Shown here: positions 24,163-31,569 of the stretch, in pieces | Position numbering within the stretch: the stretch's first letter is position 1 | How the letters are laid out: every line of letters starts with the position of its first letter | DNA from: JBHENC01 sp046262295 | Lineage (GTDB): Bacteria > Acidobacteriota > Blastocatellia > Pyrinomonadales > Pyrinomonadaceae | Assembly: GCA_046262295.1 (NCBI GenBank) | Contig: JBHENC010000017.1 | Span: 1-64,000 of the forward strand | DNA: 64,000 bases | Reading direction: 5' to 3' | Program-made: the position numbers and the translations under genes | The notes under the pieces: generated by a model | What the model was told of the DNA's origin: nothing | Database searches by the model: none | What the model saw: only the letters and a program-made list of their open reading frames with translations

Positions 24163-24779
24163 AAATCTCCTCATAAAATAATCTCTAAATAATGACCCGC
24201 ACAATAAACATTGGACTTAGCAAAGAGACGCGGGCTTGGCAAGCGAAAGAATAACAGATAGTAATTTTGTTGCATAAGAATGGCTACTGAGACGGCAGCG
24301 CGATTATTCCTGAAGCGCGGCCAGCAAGAAAACTAAACGCACGCACCATCTCCGTAATCTGGAGTGAATATAACCGAATCCTAGTTAATCATGGAAGCCT
24401 GAATGTGCGGGGTGGTGCAGATGTCTCGGCGGCATGGAACGGTAAGGTTACCGGCAGCAAACGCGGGCATCCGCAGACTTACACTGACACAGTGATTCTT
24501 TGGCTGGCCGGTTTGCCGGAACTTTATTGTCGTTGCTTTCTGGAAGTTTCTTCTATATAACACTATCCCTAAATTATAGCTCTCAAATAATATGCCCGCG
24601 TTGTCAGGCCAGTGGCGCGTGACAGTCGGTAATGGGAGGAAAATGTGCGGTAGCCTCGGGCGGTTATATCTCTCCTTCAACTTGTCCCGCGTCGGAGTCC
24701 GTGCGTTGTAATTTCTCGTCACGTGGAATTGGCAACACCGGAGTTCCGCGCCACACTTCATATGAGGAAGATAAAGATT
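24163..24779. other. Long intergenic region without a supported gene
   Basis: About 600 bases between divergent genes. The long minus-strand frame at 24381-24971 overlaps the small secreted gene antisense and has no protein-like pattern. I see no tRNA or strong hairpin; it should hold the promoters of both neighbours. Confidence 0.5.
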
Positions 24780-24995
24780 ATGAAAAGGAATTTGACTTAC
24801 TTCGTCGCCGCTTTTGCTTTGGCAATGACCTTCGTGTTCCAGATGCCTTTCAGTTCTTCGGTCAACGCCGCCGTAGAATCCTGCCAGGGCAAATGTAATC
24901 GCGCGAAGAACGCTTGTCTGGCGACGGCGAACACGACCAGCGAAGCCGCGCAATGCAATAAGTCTTTTCAAGGTTGTATTTCAAGTTGTAAATAG
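24780..24995 (+). CDS. Small secreted six-cysteine protein, copy A
   Basis: A 71-residue precursor starting MKRNLTYFVAAFALAM, with an upstream GAGGAAG ribosome site. The signal peptide ends near SSVNA, leaving a mature part of about 42 residues with six cysteines spaced C-x3-C-x6-C-x12-C-x6-C-x3-C. This arrangement is symmetric and identical to that of the gene at 25201. Twin CxxxC motifs on two helices usually form a disulfide-locked helical hairpin. No family is recognised. It could be an extracytoplasmic peptide, a metal-binding protein or a substrate of the DsbA-like protein at 28257. Confidence 0.8.
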   Translation: MKRNLTYFVAAFALAMTFVFQMPFSSSVNAAVESCQGKCNRAKNACLATANTTSEAAQCNKSFQGCISSCK

Positions 24996-25200
24996 CGATA
25001 TGCTACCGAATCGCGCATTGAACCGATGATAATCAAAATCGCTTGCGTTCTTTGTCCTCTTCCGGTTAAAGAGCGGAGGTTATTGGCTGAGGCTTGCGGG
25101 CTTCCATTGCGCTAGTCCACGCATTTGGAGTCGTATCGCATGGAAGATTGCTCGGCGATAGGCTTCCGGTGCATCAACTTACAAACAGGGAGTATCTAGA

Positions 25201-25413
25201 ATGAAAAAAAGAATTGGTTACTTCGTCGCATCCTTTGTCGTCGCTCTAGCGGCGATGTTCGCCGTCATTTCTCCAACAGTTGGCGCGCAGGGCGGCAGTT
25301 GCCGCGCGCAGTGCCGCGTAGCCTTTGATAAATGCGTCAAAGAGACTTCCAACCCGGGCGGTCTCAATCAATGCAGGAGGGCATTTAGCGCGTGCCTCGC
25401 AACCTGTCAGTAA
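25201..25413 (+). CDS. Small secreted six-cysteine protein, copy B
   Basis: A 70-residue paralogue of the gene at 24780. It begins MKKRIGYFVASFVVALAAMF (both share a YFVA core after a basic start); signal peptide cleavage is likely after SPTVGA. The mature part reads SCRAQCRVAFDKCVKE and closes CRRAFSACLATCQ. All six cysteines keep the spacing C-x3-C-x6-C-x12-C-x6-C-x3-C while most other residues differ, so the cysteine frame is under selection. It lies 205 bases after copy A on the same strand. Confidence 0.8.
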   Translation: MKKRIGYFVASFVVALAAMFAVISPTVGAQGGSCRAQCRVAFDKCVKETSNPGGLNQCRRAFSACLATCQ

Positions 25414-25476
25414 GAAGAGTGATTCTGTCGCCAAAACGTGGTTGAGCAGACACTGCTCGAACTCGTTGGAATCCGT

Positions 25477-25506
25477 AACGGGCGGCCTTTTCGAGGCTCG
25501 CCCGTT
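25477..25506 (+). terminator. Hairpin after the six-cysteine gene pair
   Basis: AACGGGCG at 25477-25484 pairs with CGCCCGTT at 25499-25506, extended by GCC/GGC inside. No U-run follows, so termination is plausible but not certain. Confidence 0.4.
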
Positions 25507-25593
25507 GCGTCTTTCAGAGCAAACTGCCGTTTGGTTATTTCACGCGGACTTATGCACGACGAGATTCGCCATCTTGTAAGCAAGCCTTCTTGA

Positions 25594-28233
25594 ATGAATA
25601 TGCGACGCTCGATCGTTGCCTCATTAGCTATCCTTGTCGTGATTCTCCTCGCGGCGATGCAGGGAGACGCGCAGACGCCTCGCCCCCGTTTGCTTGCTCC
25701 CTTACGTACCAGCGAAGCGCCGGAAGCCACGCAGGTGACGCTCATCGCGGACGCTCCCATCAATGACTATACGGCTTACCGGAACGGCGATTATTTTTAT
25801 GTGATTGTTCCGCGAGCCGAGTTGTCCGGCTTGCAGAGCGGCGTGCGCGGGCGTGGTTTCGTCGAAGCACAGGCGGAGCGCAGAGGCGTTGACGCCGTTA
25901 TATCCTTTCGCCTGCAATCAGGAACAAAAGCGTCGGTTAGTCAAAGATTCAACCGGCTCGATATAACATTCCTTCTTCCCGATGAGATGACGCGGGCGGT
26001 GATAATGGCTGCGCCGGCAGTTGCTGAATCCAGCACTGAACCCAACACTGAATCCGGCAAAGGACGCTCCGCGCTGCACATTCTACGCGCGTCAAGGCCA
26101 CCGAAGCTGGAAGATTTCCTGAACGGTGTGCCGCGCGGTTACGGAACTCCGCTCACAGACTTTCGCCAGCGCACGCCGGGCGACGGAACGCCCATCAGCC
26201 AGCGAACAGCCGCTTTTCTCTCCTACGATGACGCGAACCTTTATGCCGTTTTCGTCTGTAAGGATGATCCCAACCGCGTTCGCGCACATATGGCGAAGCG
26301 TGAAGAAATTACAAGCGATGATCTGGTAAGCCTTACTTTGGACACATTCCGCGACGGGCGAAGGGCTTACTTCTTCAGCGCCAACCCGCTCGGAGTACAG
26401 CTTGATGGCATCACGACAGAAGGACAGGGTGACGATTACAGCTTCGATACGCTCTGGCGCTCCGAAGGGCGCTTGACGCCGGATGGCTTCATCGTCTTGA
26501 TGGCGATTCCATTCAAGAGCCTGCGATTCTCCGACGCTTCCGTGCAGACGTGGGGCATTGGACTAGGACGCTCCATTCCACACAACAACGAAGAATCTTA
26601 CTGGCCTTATATCACCGAGCGCGTTCAAGGCTTCGTGCAGCAGTTGGGAAGACTGGAAGGGCTTGAGCGAATCTCTCCGGGACGCAACATTCAGTTGATT
26701 CCCTACGGCACGCTGGCGCGCTCGCGTTCACTCGACGCGCCGCCGGGAACTGATCCTGCATTTCGGCGTACTAACGAAGCGCGCGGCGGTCTTGATGCCA
26801 AGCTCGTTTTGCGCGATGCGCTGACGCTCGACCTGACCTTCAATCCTGATTTCAGCCAAGTGGAATCCGACGAGCCGCGCGTCACCGTCAACCAGCGTTA
26901 CGAGGTCTTCTTTCCCGAAAAGCGGCCCTTCTTCCTTGAGAACGCCGGATTTTTTCAGACTCCCGAAACGCTTTTCTTTTCGCGCCGCATCGCTAATCCG
27001 CAGTTCGGCGCGCGTTTGACGGGCAAGGCGCGGCAATGGGCGTTCGGCGCGCTGCTGATTGATGATCGCGCGCCGGGCGAACTCGTGCCGCAAGATGATC
27101 CGCTCCATAACCGTCGCGCGCGCATCGGCGTCTTTCGCGTGCAGCGTGAATTTGCCGAACAATCCAGCTTCGGCGCTCTGGTAACGAGTCGGGATTTCGC
27201 TTCCGGCTCGAACCGTGTTTTTTCATCGGACGCGCGGATTAAGCTGAATCAAAATTGGACTTTCGGCGGCCAACTGTCGCACAGTTACACGAAAGAAGTC
27301 GAAGGAGCGCAGCTTTCAGGAACGGCTTATTACGTTAATCTTTCACGCGGCGGGCGTCGCTTTAATTACGATCTCACTTATACAGACCGCAGCCCCGCCT
27401 TTCGTTCGGAACTGGGTTTCATCCCGCGCGTGGACATTCGCCAACTCGAACAATACGCTAACTATCGTTGGCGACCGCAACACAGCCGCATCATCAGCTT
27501 CGGCCCTTCCGCCTATACACTGATTAACCGGAACAGGCAGGGGCGCGTACAGGATTGGTATGCCAACGCAGGCTTCAATGTCGAGTTCGCCAAACTCACT
27601 TCATTGCAAATCAATCAATCGAAATCTTACGAACTCTTTGCGGATCGTGGTTTCCACACAGGCAATACGAGCGTTGTTTTCTCAACCGAGTGGCTCAACT
27701 GGCTTTCGCTCTCCGGCTCATACAATCAAGGCAGCAGCATTAACTATTTTCCAGCCGCCGGGATTCAACCCTTCACAGCTGATTCTACCGGCAGTAGCTT
27801 CGGTTTGACGTTCCGACCGACCGGCCAACTGCGCTTCGATCAAACTTACATTTACAGTCGTTTGGGCACGCGCGAAGGCCTGACGCTGTTGGGAAATCCG
27901 GTTCGCGCGAGCGTCTTTACCAATCACATTCTAAGGTCAAAGCTCAATTATCAATTCAATCGTGAACTATCATTGCGCGCGATCCTAGACTACAACGCGG
28001 TGCTTCCGAATACGGCGCTCTCAATCTTGGAACTCGACAAGCGTGTGACGGCGGACGTGCTGCTGACCTATCTGCTCAATCCGGGCACGGCGCTTTACAT
28101 CGGTTATACTGATAATTATGGAAACGTCGCTCTTTCGCCCGGCGTCCAGCCTCAACTGCTTCGCATCAATAGTCCCACGACCTTAACGGGGCGACAATTC
28201 TTCGTCAAAGTAAGTTACTTGCTGCGTTATTAA
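25594..28233 (+). CDS. Exported DUF5916 protein with CBM9-like N-terminal domain
   Basis: A 879-residue protein with a signal peptide (MNMRRSIVASLAILVVILLA). Residues about 165-330 look like the carbohydrate-binding family-9-like fold (RASRPPKLEDFLNG, RTAAFLSYDDANLYAVFVCKDDP, SDDLVSLTLDTFRDGRRAYFF). The rest matches DUF5916: FNPDFSQVESDEPRVTVNQR, VFFPEKRPFFLENAGFF, and a long series of alternating aromatic strands ending in a terminal YLLRY, as for an outer-membrane beta barrel. The cargo or ligand is unknown. A DsbA-like gene follows 23 bases after the stop. Confidence 0.87.
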   Translation: MNMRRSIVASLAILVVILLAAMQGDAQTPRPRLLAPLRTSEAPEATQVTLIADAPINDYTAYRNGDYFYVIVPRAELSGLQSGVRGRGFVEAQAERRGVDAVISFRLQSGTKASVSQRFNRLDITFLLPDEMTRAVIMAAPAVAESSTEPNTESGKGRSALHILRASRPPKLEDFLNGVPRGYGTPLTDFRQRTPGDGTPISQRTAAFLSYDDANLYAVFVCKDDPNRVRAHMAKREEITSDDLVSLTLDTFRDGRRAYFFSANPLGVQLDGITTEGQGDDYSFDTLWRSEGRLTPDGFIVLMAIPFKSLRFSDASVQTWGIGLGRSIPHNNEESYWPYITERVQGFVQQLGRLEGLERISPGRNIQLIPYGTLARSRSLDAPPGTDPAFRRTNEARGGLDAKLVLRDALTLDLTFNPDFSQVESDEPRVTVNQRYEVFFPEKRPFFLENAGFFQTPETLFFSRRIANPQFGARLTGKARQWAFGALLIDDRAPGELVPQDDPLHNRRARIGVFRVQREFAEQSSFGALVTSRDFASGSNRVFSSDARIKLNQNWTFGGQLSHSYTKEVEGAQLSGTAYYVNLSRGGRRFNYDLTYTDRSPAFRSELGFIPRVDIRQLEQYANYRWRPQHSRIISFGPSAYTLINRNRQGRVQDWYANAGFNVEFAKLTSLQINQSKSYELFADRGFHTGNTSVVFSTEWLNWLSLSGSYNQGSSINYFPAAGIQPFTADSTGSSFGLTFRPTGQLRFDQTYIYSRLGTREGLTLLGNPVRASVFTNHILRSKLNYQFNRELSLRAILDYNAVLPNTALSILELDKRVTADVLLTYLLNPGTALYIGYTDNYGNVALSPGVQPQLLRINSPTTLTGRQFFVKVSYLLRY

Positions 28234-28256
28234 AGACAAATTCTTCAGGGCAAACT

Positions 28257-28922
28257 ATGAAACGTTATGCTTCTTTGATCGTGATCGTTTGCGGATTGCT
28301 CGCCGGAACAATAGCTGCTCTGTGGCTGACGGGACGCGCGCCATTTCATTCAGCGCCGCCCGCCGAACCCTTAAGGAATTTAGCGTCGGCTTCAGCCGGA
28401 GCACAACCGCCGCACATCAAAGGCGCGGAAGCAGCCACCGTCACGCTCGAAGAATTCGCAGACCTTCAGTGTCCGCCGTGCCAGCAGCTTCATTACGAAC
28501 TCAAACAGATTGAGAACGAATACAACTCGCGCCTGCGTTGCACCTTCCGGCACTTTCCACTATCCATGCACAACCATGCGTTTGAAGCTGCACAGGCAGC
28601 AGAAGCCGCCGCGCTGCAAAATCGTTTTTGGGAAATGCACGATCTGCTTTACGAGCGTCAGGAGCAGTGGGAGCAAACAACGAACGCCCGCTCACACTTC
28701 GTTGAGTTTGCCCGCGCTCTCGGCTTAGACATCGCGCGGTTCACGCGGGACATGGACGCGCCGCAAGTAAAGGAGCGAATCATCGCCGACCAGCAGCGCG
28801 GCGAGTCTGTGAACATTTCAGGCACGCCTTCCCTTTTCATCAACAACCATGAAGTGCCTTCTCAGAGCATGACGCCGGAAGGCATCCGCGTCGCTATCAA
28901 TAAAGTCTTAAATGGAAAGTAG
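28257..28922 (+). CDS. DsbA-family thiol:disulfide oxidoreductase
   Basis: A 221-residue protein anchored by an N-terminal membrane segment (MKRYASLIVIVCGLLAGTIA). The thioredoxin fold carries the active site CPPC in EFADLQCPPCQQLHYEL at about residues 72-75, then RCTFRHFPLSMHNHAFEAAQ and the cis-proline loop ISGTPSLFINNHEV. It belongs to the Thioredoxin_4/DsbA-like group acting in the periplasm. It is 23 bases after the DUF5916 gene, and the six-cysteine secreted proteins a little upstream are plausible clients. Confidence 0.9.
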   Translation: MKRYASLIVIVCGLLAGTIAALWLTGRAPFHSAPPAEPLRNLASASAGAQPPHIKGAEAATVTLEEFADLQCPPCQQLHYELKQIENEYNSRLRCTFRHFPLSMHNHAFEAAQAAEAAALQNRFWEMHDLLYERQEQWEQTTNARSHFVEFARALGLDIARFTRDMDAPQVKERIIADQQRGESVNISGTPSLFINNHEVPSQSMTPEGIRVAINKVLNGK

Positions 28923-29046
28923 AAGACAGTTGCCTATCGTCCAGAACTTTGACGCGACAGAGCAGACTCTAACCATCCTTACGATATAGCCTTGTGGCAT
29001 GAAAAACTTTGCGCTGCCAAAGCTCCGAATCAACTGTCCCCGTGTG

Positions 29047-29514
29047 CTAATTATCCTCTTCATCTGTGATGTTGAGCGGCTTCGATTCGTCTTGCCGTAG
29101 CGATTGAAGCTTGGCGGAAATCTGGCTGCTTAATCTTTCGGTGCGGTTCTTGACGGGGACTTCGGCATCGAAAATCGCCTCGAACCATGATTGCCCTCCT
29201 GCGCCAGCCTCCCCCTTATTCGTTTCATTCCCGGCGTGCGCCGTCTCCGTCTCGCTCGAAACATCCGCTGATGGCGGTGCGGGGCTTTCCAACTCCTGCT
29301 CGTATTGGTGTGTTTTCAATCTCTCCAATTCGTCGGCGATATTCAAGGCCGCAAGGACGGCGATGCGCGCGAGGTCGAACGTCGTCGTGTGCGAAGAGAT
29401 TTGGCGCATACGCTCGTCAACGATTTTCGCCATCCGCTCAACGTGCGCGCCGCCGCTCGGCGACCGCAGGCTGTAAATCTGATCGAAAATGTTTACTCTG
29501 ACCGTTTCGCTCAT
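29047..29514 (-). CDS. zapA: Cell division protein ZapA
   Basis: A 155-residue protein from the ATG at 29512-29514 (MSETVRVNIFDQIYSLRSPS). The N-terminal beta part and the VERMAKIVDERMRQISSH and DLARIAVLAALNIADELERL helices are typical of ZapA, which promotes bundling of FtsZ. The C-terminal 75 residues are an acidic, variable extension (PPSADVSSETETAHAGNE and later LQSLRQDESKPL), longer than in the family standard. A 15-codon upstream extension is not expected to be used. Confidence 0.85.
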   Translation of the reverse strand: MSETVRVNIFDQIYSLRSPSGGAHVERMAKIVDERMRQISSHTTTFDLARIAVLAALNIADELERLKTHQYEQELESPAPPSADVSSETETAHAGNETNKGEAGAGGQSWFEAIFDAEVPVKNRTERLSSQISAKLQSLRQDESKPLNITDEEDN

Positions 29515-29733
29515 GAGCTTACCCGCGCCGTTAAAATCAATCGGAAATCGAAAAAGCAAGATAATTCAGCCGTATGGAAATGTCCATCGCCCCGCCTACA
29601 CGCTCTTTACCGGCCAAATCGTCATCGAACGCCAGGCATCAGCCGCCGCGCTCTCAACGTATTAATCATCAAAGTCTCGCGGATGAAAGCCACTCTATTC
29701 ACGGTCGGGTGCATGCCGTTGTTAGATTGCGGC

Positions 29734-30414
29734 CTATTTGACATCTTTCTTCCGCAAATTATTTATACGCTCCTGTAGATACTCCATTGGTCTGTTGCCC
29801 TTACTGCCATTACAGAAACTACAAAGCAGTTGAAGATTCTCTAAAACAGAGAAACCGCCAAGCGACAAAGGGGTTATGTGATCTATTCTTAAATCTTCAA
29901 CTGAGCCACAGGCTCGGCAATATAAACCGTCGCGCTTTTCTAAAGCCACAAGAAATTCATTACGCTTTGTCTCTATTATTCTCCTTTGGCCTTCAACATG
30001 CTTATTGATTTCTGATACGTGTGAGCAGTAAGTTTCATATTCGCCGATAATGTCTAAGGCAACGGCATATAGCTCTGAATTCTTTGCCTCAGCTTCTATA
30101 TGGTTTTTGTATTCGAGGGCTTTTGGTAACTGGCGCTGCATACAGGCGTTCATAAATGTCCAAGTAATGCGCTTAGCTAACCAGTCTTCAACATGATATG
30201 TACGGGGCCTAAATATTACCTCCTGACACTTAACATACAACCTAACCAGTCTATGGGTTACTTCAAATATGTCCTCTGATTTCCGACCTATGCTTACCCG
30301 TATGTTTCCATAACCCTCCAATACTTTGGAGGCACGCAGCAAAAGCTCACCTTTCGGTTTTACACCGCAAGTTGCAAAATCAATTTCAAACTTCAGGTCA
30401 AGAGGCTCATCCAT
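29734..30414 (-). CDS. HNH endonuclease-domain protein
   Basis: A 226-residue protein. The C-terminal quarter is an HNH nuclease with zinc ligands and active site: YCRACGSVEDLRIDHITPLS, then LGGFSVLENLQLLCSFCNG and KGNR. The N-terminal 150 residues show no recognised domain but contain a charged helical region (EKRDGLY precedes the HNH). Base composition is lower in GC than the neighbours, suggesting transfer. It may be a stand-alone nuclease, for example phage- or defence-related, but no partner genes are near. Confidence 0.82.
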   Translation of the reverse strand: MDEPLDLKFEIDFATCGVKPKGELLLRASKVLEGYGNIRVSIGRKSEDIFEVTHRLVRLYVKCQEVIFRPRTYHVEDWLAKRITWTFMNACMQRQLPKALEYKNHIEAEAKNSELYAVALDIIGEYETYCSHVSEINKHVEGQRRIIETKRNEFLVALEKRDGLYCRACGSVEDLRIDHITPLSLGGFSVLENLQLLCSFCNGSKGNRPMEYLQERINNLRKKDVK

Positions 30415-30763
30415 AAGAATCTTCCTATAGTAAGGAGCAATTTAACTATTATACGGTTTTTGACGCTGCATCTCACTTCCTATGCTATCAGCCGTCGGCT
30501 ATGGCGTGCGAGTTGCGGTGGCGCTCGAAGCCGTCGGGCCACTGCCCGCGAAGAAGGCCGCTGGAGGCACGTTGCCCTTGCTTCGTTTGCCCGCGTGAGC
30601 CATTATCAATAAACACGAAGAGCCAGAACGCTCGTCGAGCAATTCGGATAGGATTGAGGCGGGCGTGCTTGAGATTGAAGCGTCGTCCGGCGTGGCTGTA
30701 GGTGTCGGTGAAGAACGCCGTACACTCGAACAGGTATTCATCATTTACAAGGAGGAGGATCGA
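30415..30763. other. Intergenic region, possible gene remnant
   Basis: Plus-strand bases about 30504-30598 read GVRVAVALEAVGPLPAKKAA and then LPLLRLPA and a stop, which resembles the 3' tail of a gene without its start. I cannot assign it. The last 20 bases hold the strong ribosome site of wrbA. Confidence 0.35.
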
Positions 30764-31390
30764 ATGTCAGTTAAAGTTGCAATCATTTATTACAGCGCGA
30801 CGGGAACCACTTACCAATTAGCGCGGGGTATCGAAGAGGGCGCGCGGGAAGCGGGCGCGGAAGTACGCTTGCGCAAAGTGCAGGAGCTTGCGCCCGAAGA
30901 AGCGATCAAGGCGAATCAAGGCTGGTCTGCGCACAGGCTTGAAACACAGGCCGTAGAGGAAGCGCAGTTGAGTGATCTGGAATGGGCGGAGGCGATTATC
31001 TTCGGCACGCCGACGCGCTACGGGCTGCCTTCCGCGCAACTCAAGCAATTCATAGATCAGACCGGCGGCCTGTGGTTTCAGGGCAAACTCGTCAACAAAA
31101 TCGCTTCGTCGTTTACGAGCGCGGCGACTTTGCACGGCGGACATGAAACGACCCTCACGGCGATCAACAACGTCTTTTACAGTTGGGGCAGCATCATCGT
31201 TGCACCCGCTTACGCAGACCCGATTCAGTTTCAAGCAGGCAATCCTTACGGCGCGTCTTTCACTTCCAATAACGGCGAACTGAAACCCGATGAAGTTGCT
31301 TTGAAGGCCGCGCGCTTTCAAGGAAAACGCATCGCGGAAGTCGCCGGACAGTTTCTCGCGGGACGAAAAACGGACGCGCCGAAACAGTAA
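30764..31390 (+). CDS. wrbA: NAD(P)H:quinone oxidoreductase WrbA
   Basis: A 208-residue flavodoxin-like protein that reduces quinones by two electrons with bound FMN. The phosphate loop is IIYYSATGTTYQLARGIEEG at about residues 7-26, followed by EWAEAIIFGTPTRYGLPSAQ, the FMN-contacting TSAATLHGGHE, and PYGASF near 165. The start at 30764 is fixed by AAGGAGGAGG seven bases upstream; an in-frame upstream stretch of 33 codons is not used. Confidence 0.93.
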   Translation: MSVKVAIIYYSATGTTYQLARGIEEGAREAGAEVRLRKVQELAPEEAIKANQGWSAHRLETQAVEEAQLSDLEWAEAIIFGTPTRYGLPSAQLKQFIDQTGGLWFQGKLVNKIASSFTSAATLHGGHETTLTAINNVFYSWGSIIVAPAYADPIQFQAGNPYGASFTSNNGELKPDEVALKAARFQGKRIAEVAGQFLAGRKTDAPKQ

Positions 31391-31464
31391 AGACCTTCAT
31401 TCGTCAGAGCGCCTTTCAAACTTGTCGTGCAGCGGCTTATTCCCTATTCGTGTTTTCATCTAAT

Positions 31465-31514
31465 GTCACACGGGCAGGGCGAGCCGCTGCCCCTATCGCT
31501 ATCGGCGGTGTGAC
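31465..31514. repeat. Nested inverted repeat with dispersed core
   Basis: GTCACAC (31465-31471) pairs with GTGTGAC (31508-31514) and encloses GGGCAG/CTGCCC (31472-31477/31487-31492). The core GAGCCGCTGCCCCTA is close to GATCCGCTGCCCCTA at 37619-37645. Confidence 0.5.
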
Positions 31515-31569
31515 GATTTTGGAGCGTGCCGCAATCATTCAAGGCGGGCGAGCATAACGTGGTAATCTT

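Noticed and set aside
24381..24971. Minus-strand frame of 196 codons
   Set aside because: Antisense to the small secreted gene and its promoter region; composition not protein-like and no ribosome site.
30499..30744. Minus-strand frame of 81 codons upstream of wrbA
   Set aside because: Very Ser/Thr/Pro rich without pattern; the plus-strand reading looks more like a broken gene end, and neither is supported.
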